Source of the DNA: Methylomonas sp.
GTDB lineage: Bacteria; Pseudomonadota; Gammaproteobacteria; Methylococcales; Methylomonadaceae
Direction: 5' to 3'
NCBI RefSeq assembly: GCF_023228165.1
Contig: NZ_JALOBS010000066.1
Coordinates: 1 to 10,452, forward strand
Length of the DNA stretch: 10,452 nt
Positions 1 to 5,506 of the stretch are shown here, one piece after another. The notes under the pieces are model-generated. The model did not search any database. It saw only the letters and a list, made by a program, of their open reading frames with translations, and had not been told where the DNA came from. The translations under genes were made by a program, and so were the position numbers. The number at the start of each line of letters is the position of its first letter. The first letter of the stretch is position 1.

Positions 1-245
1 ACACCGAAGTGAACAAGCAGTGTCCACGCAGTAGCCGGCATGTCCATTTCGATCCCTTTTGGGCGATCAAATACGGCGGTGAATCGGAACGGGAAAAAGG
101 CCATGGCCTGCTAACCCAAGCCATGAGCAGCGTGTTGGCCAGCCGGGGTATCGATCCCGATGCGGTATTGGAAAACGAACAATCCAGCTTGCTGGAATGG
201 ACGGGCTCATTACCATCTTCTACCGACCTGGCTTTGGCATCGTAA
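1..245 (+). CDS. Unrecognised protein, C-terminal 80 or so residues (5' end outside window)
   Basis: The reading frame is open from the left edge and stops with TAA at 243-245. A GTG at position 9 is in frame, but the frame continues upstream of it (codons for T and E precede it), so this is most likely the tail of a longer gene. The visible residues include an HFDPFWAIKYGGE stretch followed by an amphipathic segment and a Ser/Leu-rich end. I do not recognise the family. It runs in the same direction as the GHKL ATPase gene and is separated from it by a structured leader of about 130 bases. Position alone suggests another backbone gene of the integrative element. The call as a real coding tail rests on the ordinary composition of the peptide and its consistent strand. 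Confidence 0.55.
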   Translation, partial: TEVNKQCPRSSRHVHFDPFWAIKYGGESEREKGHGLLTQAMSSVLASRGIDPDAVLENEQSSLLEWTGSLPSSTDLALAS

Positions 246-301
246 TCCGGTGTTATACAGGTCTTTAACTTAACCACTGGGCTAGCCATTACTACCCGCC
301 T

Positions 302-377
302 CGGGGAGATGATCCGTTCTCCCCGTCGGGGTTGGACAGTGTCGTTTCCTCGGGGCTTTTTAATTTGAGGAACTCAC
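302..377 (+). promoter_or_regulatory. Structured 5' leader of the GHKL ATPase gene, Shine-Dalgarno in a hairpin
   Basis: Two stems are visible. CGGGGAGA at 302-309 pairs perfectly with TCTCCCCG at 318-325 (8 bp, 8-base loop). TTCCTC at 346-351 pairs with GAGGAA at 367-372 (6 bp) across a loop containing TTTTTAA at 357-363. GAGG at 367-370 is the ribosome-binding site, 7 bases before the ATG at 378, so the second stem would hide it. CGGGG at 327-331 and at 351-355 could compete for CCCCG at 321-325, giving alternative folds. The arm, TTTTTAA loop, Shine-Dalgarno arm and ATG order is the same as in the radC leader. This suggests translational control, which is inference from pairing alone. Confidence 0.5.
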
Positions 378-1973
378 ATGAAAACCACACAATTATCGGT
401 AAACCCCGAAAAATTGATTAACAACCTGCGTTTCAGCTTTACCCAGTCCACCACGGTACTGGGCGAACTGATGCAGAATGCCCGCCGCGCCGGCGCCAGG
501 TTCATCAGCTTCGAGTATTCGGAAGACGCTCGAACCTTGACGGTGTTTGACGATGGCTGCGGCATCGCCTGTTTGAAAACGTTACTGACCGTGGCCGAGT
601 CCGGCTGGGATGTTGAGGTCATCGAACGGGAACATCCGTTTGGCCTGGGATTTTTGTCGGCCATTTTTGCCTGCGATGCTATCAGCGTCGACAGCAAAGG
701 CGGTCGATTTTCGGTGGATACGGCTGAGCTATTGGCCTTCCAACCGATTGTGATCGAATCCGCAGACTGGCAAGGCATCACGCGTTTGACGCTGACCCAG
801 TTCAAACCGGAAGCGGATCAAATTGAATCCCAGTTGCGTCGCTTGGCGCGGGGATTTCCGATTGAAGTACGTTTTAACGGTGCCAGCCTGGATCGGCCGC
901 GATCGGTCAACTCAACATTACCGTTCATCGAGACCGAACTGGGTGATCTGTATTTGTATGGCTTATCCCAGGGCGAAGACTGGTTACGACAGTCGGAGTA
1001 TTTTCATCTGTATCTGCAAGGCTTACCGGTCTATCACAGTCACCACGAACGAGACCCCGGTCATGTCATCCACTTGGATTCAAGCCGGTTTTTCGCTCGG
1101 TTGCCCGACCGGGATAAATTGATCGATGAAGCACAGGTGATTGCTGAGGTTAAGAACGTTCTGCAACGGGAAGCCAGGCAACGACTGGAAGCGATCAAGA
1201 CCGAGTTGTCGACTGAGGCATTTGTGCTTGGCTACGACACCTTGAAAACTTACCGCTGCCTGGATTTACTGAATGACGTGCCGTTATTGCCGAAACAGGT
1301 ATTGGCCATCATTCAGGATTATCCGATCAAGGAAGGTTGCAGCAGCGTCAATTTGGCAGTGGTTTCGCAACCGGTCAGTCGAAGCGATGTGGAAAACGGC
1401 CTTGTCAAAGTTGCCGACCTCGATGATCTCGATGAGGTCGGTGCGCTACGCTGGATGTTCGCTTGGCGCCGGGATTATCGAATATTTCGACCGGGGCTGG
1501 ATGCCGGGCATTGGCTATGTTCGTACCTGGTCGATTTGAATGGGCCGGAAGTCACTTTGGACATAGTCAATGAATCGCACCGCGCTTATTTTGCGGGGCA
1601 ATGGGTAAGTGGTCAGGCGGTATTTTGTGAACAGTACCGGTTAACCCTGAATGGCGAGTCTGTCGACATCGATAACGATGCCGTCTATGACGAGGACCAG
1701 GATCGCTTCATCGTACCCAGTCGGGAGACATTCGGATTGGTGGTTTGCCAGGCATCGTCCTACTACGACGAATGGGATACCTTCATGGAGTCCGCCAAGG
1801 AAGCCGATGAATGGGATTTTCATAACTTCGTGGTGGCCAACACGACTGACAAACCGGCGGATGCATTGCAACGACTGCTGCCGAAATTTGGCAGTTGTCC
1901 GGCCTTGTTTTCCCGGACCTTTCAAATCGTGCTTGGCAATAGTGGCGATGTCGTCACCGTTGCGGAAATGTAG
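378..1973 (+). CDS. GHKL (HATPase_c, Hsp90-like) ATP-binding protein
   Basis: This 531-residue protein has a Bergerat-fold ATP-binding domain at its N terminus. The N box is ELMQNARRAGA (residues 30-40, with E30 and N34 at the catalytic/Mg positions), the G1 box is DDGCGI (58-63), and the G2 box is PFGLGF (87-92). This order is that of GHKL ATPases (gyrase B, Hsp90, histidine kinases, MutL). No histidine-kinase phosphoacceptor domain or receiver is evident, and residues from about 200 to 531 match nothing I recognise; the last third is acidic and aromatic-rich. The ATG at 378 has GAGG 7 bases upstream. The protein presumably binds or hydrolyses ATP in the cytoplasm, possibly as a chaperone-like or signalling ATPase of the element; its substrate is unknown. 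It sits between an unrecognised gene and radC on the same strand. The fold is a confident call, the role is not. Confidence 0.85.
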   Translation: MKTTQLSVNPEKLINNLRFSFTQSTTVLGELMQNARRAGARFISFEYSEDARTLTVFDDGCGIACLKTLLTVAESGWDVEVIEREHPFGLGFLSAIFACDAISVDSKGGRFSVDTAELLAFQPIVIESADWQGITRLTLTQFKPEADQIESQLRRLARGFPIEVRFNGASLDRPRSVNSTLPFIETELGDLYLYGLSQGEDWLRQSEYFHLYLQGLPVYHSHHERDPGHVIHLDSSRFFARLPDRDKLIDEAQVIAEVKNVLQREARQRLEAIKTELSTEAFVLGYDTLKTYRCLDLLNDVPLLPKQVLAIIQDYPIKEGCSSVNLAVVSQPVSRSDVENGLVKVADLDDLDEVGALRWMFAWRRDYRIFRPGLDAGHWLCSYLVDLNGPEVTLDIVNESHRAYFAGQWVSGQAVFCEQYRLTLNGESVDIDNDAVYDEDQDRFIVPSRETFGLVVCQASSYYDEWDTFMESAKEADEWDFHNFVVANTTDKPADALQRLLPKFGSCPALFSRTFQIVLGNSGDVVTVAEM

Positions 1974-2183
1974 TCGAAACCCAATCGGGCCGATGGCCGC
2001 GGCTGTCTTAGCGCGTGCCTTTTGGCTAGCTTTCTGGCGAACGACAACTTAACAAGCACATATTCCAAAACAACTGACGCATTAATGGCGTCGCTTAAGC
2101 GTCTTTAGCGAAATTTTCTCTGCCGACGGTCAACGTCTGCAGGCATCGCTGACGACGCTTTGAACATTTTTGACAACCCTTCC
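1974..2183 (+). other. Non-coding upstream part of the radC leader, with several self-complementary segments
   Basis: No credible gene lies here; reading frames crossing it are continuations of out-of-frame shadows. Visible structure includes GACGC at 2076-2080 with GCGTC at 2088-2092, the palindrome CGCTTAAGCG at 2092-2101, and AAGCGTC at 2097-2103 matching GACGCTT at 2154-2160 (7 bp). These are mutually competing pairings. They could be part of a longer structured leader that continues into 2184-2246, or the 3' untranslated tail of the ATPase mRNA. I see no clear sigma-70 promoter. Confidence 0.35.
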
Positions 2184-2246
2184 GGAGAAAGTCCACCCCG
2201 GAAAGGGACGGCTTTCTCCAGTTTTTAAGATTACGGGAGAAAGCCC
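2184..2246 (+). promoter_or_regulatory. radC leader: three-segment switch with a terminator-like hairpin and Shine-Dalgarno sequestration
   Basis: Segment 1 is GGAGAAAG (2184-2191), segment 2 is GGCTTTCTCC (2210-2219), and segment 3 is GGAGAAAGCC (2236-2245). Segment 3 contains the radC Shine-Dalgarno GGAG, 7 bases before the ATG at 2247. Segment 2 can pair with segment 1 (8 bp, extended by a G-U pair, a C-G pair and an inner CCC/GGG stem at 2196-2198/2205-2207) or with segment 3 (10 bp, perfect), but not both. The first hairpin is followed by AGTTTTT and resembles an intrinsic terminator; the second hides the ribosome-binding site. A conserved 'radC RNA motif' has been described upstream of radC genes in proteobacteria; this may be a member, but I cannot test it against the model. 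Confidence 0.65.
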
Positions 2247-2720
2247 ATGTTATACATTCGAGGAACCAATAATCGTTACCGTATGGCCGATGAACAGGAT
2301 GTCATCTTAGAGGCCATTCAGATCTACAACCGCAACTTCAGTCGAGGCGAAGCCTTGACCAGTCCTGACAAAGCGAAGGACTGCATCAAATTAAAATTGG
2401 CGCCGTATGAGCACGAAGTATTTGTGTGTCTGTTCTTGGACAATCAACACCGCGTCATCGCTTGCGATGAATTGTTCCGGGGTACGATTGATGGCGCTAG
2501 CGTATATCCGCGCGAAGTCGTCAAGGCCTCGTTGCACTATAATTCCTCGGCTCTAATCATGGCCCATAATCACCCATCAGGGATTAGCGAGCCCAGTCAG
2601 GCCGATCGCGTGATTACAGCAAAACTTAAAGAAGCCTTGGCCTTGATAGACGTTCGCGTACTTGATCACTTCATCGTCGGCGAAACCGTGTATTCATTCG
2701 CTGAGCATGGCTTGTTGTGA
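2247..2720 (+). CDS. radC: Short RadC-family JAB/MPN protein
   Basis: This 157-residue protein carries the RadC JAB (MPN+) metalloprotease-like domain. The JAMM signature is complete: E57, then HNHPSG at 107-112, followed by EPSQAD at 115-120, giving H107, H109, S117 and D120 for zinc binding. Chromosomal RadC is about 220 residues with an N-terminal helix-hairpin-helix region. That region is absent here, as is usual for RadC copies on ICEs, plasmids and prophages (YeeS-like). Family members were once called DNA repair proteins, but their function is unsettled, and a role in element biology is often assumed. The start at 2247 is set by GGAG 7 bases upstream. An intrinsic terminator lies about 90 bases after the stop. 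The family call is firm; activity is not established from sequence. Confidence 0.92.
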   Translation: MLYIRGTNNRYRMADEQDVILEAIQIYNRNFSRGEALTSPDKAKDCIKLKLAPYEHEVFVCLFLDNQHRVIACDELFRGTIDGASVYPREVVKASLHYNSSALIMAHNHPSGISEPSQADRVITAKLKEALALIDVRVLDHFIVGETVYSFAEHGLL

Positions 2721-2809
2721 GCTTGCTTTTGGGCAATCAAGGCAGACCAACACCTCACAGGACGTGGAGATTGGTCCAATAGGCTATTTCAAGAAAAAAT
2801 GTGATAACA

Positions 2810-2841
2810 GCGCCCCGTCCTTCAGACGGTGGCGCATTTTT
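2810..2841 (+). terminator. Intrinsic terminator downstream of radC
   Basis: GCGCCCCGTC at 2810-2819 pairs with GACGGTGGCGC at 2825-2835 with a single bulged base and a 5-base loop. It is followed by ATTTTT. The stem is GC-rich and about 10 bp long, a classic rho-independent terminator. A-rich sequence upstream (around 2791-2799) could let it serve weakly for the opposite strand, where a small minus-strand reading frame ends at 2845. Confidence 0.85.
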
Positions 2842-2844
2842 CCA

Positions 2845-3009
2845 TTATGATGCATTTTTGTTAATTGCTTCACAATTATTGCCAGCATCTTCCGTTTTAT
2901 CCTGTTTTTTCACCGTCTCCCAGTCAACGCCCCGCAAAGTCTTGCGAGGAAAGTACCCCAAATCAGACCACTTTCCGTGTGAGATTTTTCCAGTGTGTGG
3001 GCCTAGCAT
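2845..3009 (-). CDS. Possible small protein, divergent from the FlhDC-like operon
   Basis: A minus-strand frame starting at ATG 3009-3007 encodes 54 residues. The start is preceded by AGG with a 4-base spacer. The frame could also begin at 3057, but that would overlap the FlhD-like gene. The peptide has a natural-looking composition, with KWSDLGYFPRKTLRGVDWE in its middle and a charged, Asn-rich tail. It ends just before the radC terminator, which could serve both strands. I recognise no family. If real, it is transcribed divergently from the activator operon with under 40 bases between starts, a common place for a regulator. It may equally be a chance frame in the operon's upstream region. 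Confidence 0.25.
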   Translation of the reverse strand: MLGPHTGKISHGKWSDLGYFPRKTLRGVDWETVKKQDKTEDAGNNCEAINKNAS

Positions 3010-3047
3010 AACGCCTAACGAATTTGCCGAACACGGGAAGACAAGTA

Positions 3048-3329
3048 ATGTCGACACTGGAAGAAGATCTATCGCAACTCAATTTTGAATATCTGATGCT
3101 GGCTCGTGAATCTGTCCGTAGCAACGCGCTGGAAGCCGCCTGGCGTTTTGGTCTGAATCAGAAACAGCTCAGTGTCATGGAAACATTGACAGTGGAAAAG
3201 ATGCGGGCATTGGCGGGTAACAGTCGGGCCATCATTCGTTTATTACCGCTAAAGACTCCACAGCATATGGCACCGTCCGTGCATAGCGCATTGCTGATGT
3301 CCGAGCTTGATAACGCGGAGGATGTCTGA
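3048..3329 (+). CDS. FlhD-like transcription activator subunit (SetD/AcaD type)
   Basis: The protein has 93 residues from the ATG at 3048, which is preceded by GGAAG with a 7-base spacer. The frame is open further upstream, but the earlier start at 3024 lacks a ribosome-binding site. The sequence follows FlhD along most of its length: an N-terminal helix with LNFEYLMLARES, a WRFGLNQKQL segment matching the FRLGI region of E. coli FlhD, and LTVEKMRALA matching LTLPQMVKLA. FlhD is about 116 residues in E. coli, so this is a compact version; it also lacks the cysteine that cross-links FlhD dimers. FlhD with FlhC forms a heteromeric DNA-binding activator. Its stop is immediately followed by the FlhC-like ATG, so the pair is translationally linked. 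Its setting on a mobile element points to control of element genes, as for SetCD and AcaCD, rather than flagella; that is inference. Confidence 0.82.
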   Translation: MSTLEEDLSQLNFEYLMLARESVRSNALEAAWRFGLNQKQLSVMETLTVEKMRALAGNSRAIIRLLPLKTPQHMAPSVHSALLMSELDNAEDV

Positions 3330-3956
3330 ATGTATCGGATACCCAGCGAAATAACTTTGCCGGAATTTTTGGAAACCTTGGCCATGGCGAACAAACTCAT
3401 TCGGTTAGGGGCAAGGCCACCAGTCGTTCAGCATCTCTGTGGCATCGGTCGGAAGGTGGCGATTCGTCTGCACAAGGACGCCCATCACAGCCCATCAAAA
3501 TCAGGCATGTTGCCGTACGATTCTTATTGGATTGCCCGTTCATCACTGAATGCGCTGCATGCTTCGACTTTTCTGGGCATTTTTGCGGATATCTCTCAAC
3601 TCCACGGTCAGAATTCTATCAACGCTAGGCGATTCTTGGCTGCGTACGCGTTGTATAGCGAAGTATTTCGGCGAGCCAATAATCTCAATGGTTTGGGCGT
3701 TAGCGCTGATCGCGGTAACTTATTGGTTATTAACCGTGCTTGGCATCTTATTCAACAATTAAATAGCCGGGAAAGTCGGCTCGTTTTATGCGAAACCTGT
3801 CAATCCCGGCATATCGTACTGAACACAGTGCCAAAATTTTACCAACGCTGCCCAATTTGTGAGGTTTGGGCTGAAAAAAACATACGTCGCTACAAGGTGG
3901 CTTGTCTTGGCAGGCAAGTCGATCAAGCTCGGGATGCACGGTTGTCGACGACTTAA
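3330..3956 (+). CDS. FlhC-like transcription activator subunit (SetC/AcaC type)
   Basis: This 208-residue protein matches FlhC. Near the N terminus ANKLIRLGAR (residues 20-29) parallels the AMELITLGAR segment of E. coli FlhC, and SGMLPYDSYW (58-67) parallels its GMLPF motif. The zinc site is complete: C154, C157, C174 and C177, with the same CxxC-16-CxxC spacing I recall for E. coli FlhC (C137, C140, C157, C160). A basic, variable tail extends to residue 208. The ATG directly abuts the stop of the FlhD-like gene and has GGAGGA 7 bases upstream, inside that gene. FlhC supplies much of the DNA contact in the FlhD-FlhC complex. This protein probably pairs with the FlhD-like product just upstream, though pairing with the second FlhD-like protein is possible. 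Confidence 0.87.
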   Translation: MYRIPSEITLPEFLETLAMANKLIRLGARPPVVQHLCGIGRKVAIRLHKDAHHSPSKSGMLPYDSYWIARSSLNALHASTFLGIFADISQLHGQNSINARRFLAAYALYSEVFRRANNLNGLGVSADRGNLLVINRAWHLIQQLNSRESRLVLCETCQSRHIVLNTVPKFYQRCPICEVWAEKNIRRYKVACLGRQVDQARDARLSTT

Positions 3957-3976
3957 CCACCGACAAGGAGATTGTT

Positions 3977-4564
3977 ATGTATGTCGTCATCAAGCACCTC
4001 ACCAAACTGAAAACACCCCAGACCTGTCATGGTAAGCAGCTGGTAAAACGAGCGAGAGAATGTTTTTTGCTCAACGAGTGCCTGACACTGGATTTTGAAG
4101 GGGTCGAATCCATCTCTAAAGGATTTTTTCAGGAAGCCATCCTCACGCTAGTGAACGAGTTTGGAGCTGACTTCCTCAAATGCAAGTTGCAGGTAGTCAA
4201 TATGAGCCCGGCTGTAGAAGCAATCATGCAAGATGCCTTGACCAAAGTGGATGAATTTGTAGATAGATTGATGAGCCAGAATCAGGAGACCGTTGATCAA
4301 GAGCTCTATGATCTGAATCTGGCGTGGCTGGTAAAGGTGCGCACCACAGCCCGAGAAAATGCTCTACAAACGCATTTAATCATGGGGATTGCCGATGAAG
4401 CGTTGCGATTGGCTATTGCGAATTTGTCCATGGACGAGATGCAAGCCCTGGCTCGATCTGGCTGTTTATGTTTTGCACCACGCTTTACGTCGCAATTTAT
4501 TCAGGGATTCAGACAGCGTCACCATGATCTGGTTGATTTGTTGTTGGCTTTCACTGCGGGTTAG
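3977..4564 (+). CDS. STAS-like (DUF4325) domain fused to an FlhD-like domain
   Basis: The protein has 195 residues from the ATG at 3977, chosen because AAGGAG at 3965-3970 lies 6 bases upstream; an in-frame start at 3902 would lie inside the previous gene. Residues 1 to about 95 look like the STAS-like DUF4325 domain: LTLDFEGVESISKGFFQEAI (36-55) is the typical core, followed by VVNMSPAVEAIM (73-84). After a short linker, residues 108-175 resemble FlhD: ELYDLNLAWLVKVR, then MGIADEAL, LSMDEMQALARS, and CLCFAPRF. C165 falls where FlhD has the cysteine that links its dimer. The gene starts 20 bases after the first FlhC-like gene and is followed after 11 bases by a second FlhC-like gene. STAS domains commonly mediate protein-protein signalling, so this may be a signal-responsive FlhD subunit. 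The two-domain reading is by eye. Confidence 0.75.
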   Translation: MYVVIKHLTKLKTPQTCHGKQLVKRARECFLLNECLTLDFEGVESISKGFFQEAILTLVNEFGADFLKCKLQVVNMSPAVEAIMQDALTKVDEFVDRLMSQNQETVDQELYDLNLAWLVKVRTTARENALQTHLIMGIADEALRLAIANLSMDEMQALARSGCLCFAPRFTSQFIQGFRQRHHDLVDLLLAFTAG

Positions 4565-4575
4565 ATGGAGTGGTC

Positions 4576-5049
4576 ATGTTAGATAACTACAAGCAACAAA
4601 CACTGGCCCTTGAACTCATCAAACGCAAAGCCCGTATTGGCACGATTCATCAAGAAACAGCCATTTCAATTAAATGGTTGCGAAAAGCTTATCGTCAATA
4701 TCATGGGTTTTCTGCGCGTTCCGGTGATAATAAACAATCCATTCACGCGCTCACCCGCTCTAACCAACAATATAAAGAGGCTGCAGCCTTTGCTGCTTGT
4801 TATAGACAGGCTCAGTTCATCATCGACCAACGCAGTATTTACCAAGTCATCAATGCTTTTGATGCTTTTAAGAAAATGCACCCGGCCAGCAAACTGGATT
4901 TCTCCGAAACCAGTGTGATTATTGAAGAACTATTAGCCAACACAATTGAACTGACTCGATGTCCTGTTTGTAATTGCTGGAATTTGCTGCGCGCCCGGAT
5001 GAATCATATTGAGCGGTGTGGGGTTTGCAAGGCACGTTTGAAAAAATGA
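4576..5049 (+). CDS. Second, short FlhC-like transcription activator subunit
   Basis: The 157-residue protein starts at ATG 4576, with GGAG at 4567-4570 upstream; a GTG at 4570 in the same frame overlaps that site and is less likely. Its N terminus (ALELIKRKARIGTIHQET, residues 11-28) matches the start of FlhC. The C terminus has a four-cysteine site, C129, C132, C148 and C151 (CPVC then CGVC, 15 residues between the pairs), like the FlhC zinc site. The GMLP motif present in the first FlhC-like protein is replaced by a polar stretch, and the middle is shorter, so it is a diverged member. It is the last gene of the four-gene activator cluster and probably partners the STAS-FlhD fusion encoded 11 bases upstream. 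DNA binding and partner choice are inferred. Confidence 0.8.
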   Translation: MLDNYKQQTLALELIKRKARIGTIHQETAISIKWLRKAYRQYHGFSARSGDNKQSIHALTRSNQQYKEAAAFAACYRQAQFIIDQRSIYQVINAFDAFKKMHPASKLDFSETSVIIEELLANTIELTRCPVCNCWNLLRARMNHIERCGVCKARLKK

Positions 5050-5146
5050 GATTGAGCAGGTGCATGGCGGTTTTTTAATTTTCAAGTTGGCAGTAAGAAT
5101 CCAGGAAGTTACAGCCTATTTTTGCCTGATTGGCGGAATTTAAAAC

Positions 5147-5506
5147 ATGACGAATAATTACCCACCAAGAATCTTAAGGCTGCCAGAAGCACAGTATTAC
5201 TCTGGTATGGGGCGAACCTTGTTTGATCGTGAGATTCGTCCCAATCTTCCCGAAATTCAAATGGGAAACCAAGGTATTGGCTTTGATCGACTTGACCTGG
5301 ATCACGCTTTAGATGAATATAAAACCCGCAACGTGAGGGTTAAGGAGCAACCATTATGGCAAGAAACAAACTCCCAGGGTTGTACTGGGACAAGAAAACA
5401 GGGAAAGGTTCCGTCGACAAACGGATCGACGGGATCGGAAGAGTTCGCCACCGCTTTACAGCGAGCTCGCAAATCGAAGCAGAGGCGGAATACCACAGGG
5501 CAGTAG
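5147..5506 (+). CDS. Excisionase/AlpA-like DNA-binding protein
   Basis: This 119-residue protein has an N-terminal winged-helix/MerR-like domain of the kind encoded next to ICE and prophage integrases. The stretch RILRLPEAQYYSGMGRTLFD, then EIRPNLPEI, GNQGIGFDRLDLD and ALDEYK (roughly residues 8-60) is typical of these recombination directionality factors and AlpA-like regulators. The remaining 50 residues are low-complexity, rich in Ser, Thr, Gly, Arg and Lys. They are encoded in DNA that also encodes the integrase N terminus in another frame, so the tail may be unconstrained. The ATG at 5147 has only a weak GGAA upstream. It probably steers the integrase towards excision or controls its expression. 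Its start is about 97 bases past the activator cluster, in the same direction. Confidence 0.75.
   Translation: MTNNYPPRILRLPEAQYYSGMGRTLFDREIRPNLPEIQMGNQGIGFDRLDLDHALDEYKTRNVRVKEQPLWQETNSQGCTGTRKQGKVPSTNGSTGSEEFATALQRARKSKQRRNTTGQ

Noticed and set aside
374..805. 143-codon minus-strand frame opposite the ATPase gene
   Set aside because: Shadow of the ATPase coding region, whose own frame carries the N, G1 and G2 boxes.
3024..3047. Upstream in-frame start for the FlhD-like gene
   Set aside because: It has no ribosome-binding site; ATG 3048 has GGAAG at the right spacing and fits the family N terminus better.
2801..3088. 95-codon plus-strand frame between radC and the FlhD-like gene
   Set aside because: It runs through the radC terminator and into the FlhD-like gene in another frame; composition is not protein-like.
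3850..3871. GCCCAA and TTGGGC inverted repeat as an activator-binding site
   Set aside because: It lies inside the cysteine-motif coding region of the FlhC-like gene, has a short arm and no promoter next to it; probably chance.
3902..3976. Upstream start of the STAS-FlhD gene, overlapping the first FlhC-like gene
   Set aside because: The added residues are out-of-frame FlhC sequence with no domain likeness, while ATG 3977 has a strong AAGGAG.
3048..5049. Flagellar master regulators FlhDC
   Set aside because: No flagellar genes are nearby and the block sits next to an integrase and RadC; the proteins are diverged and fit the mobile-element SetCD/AcaCD type better.
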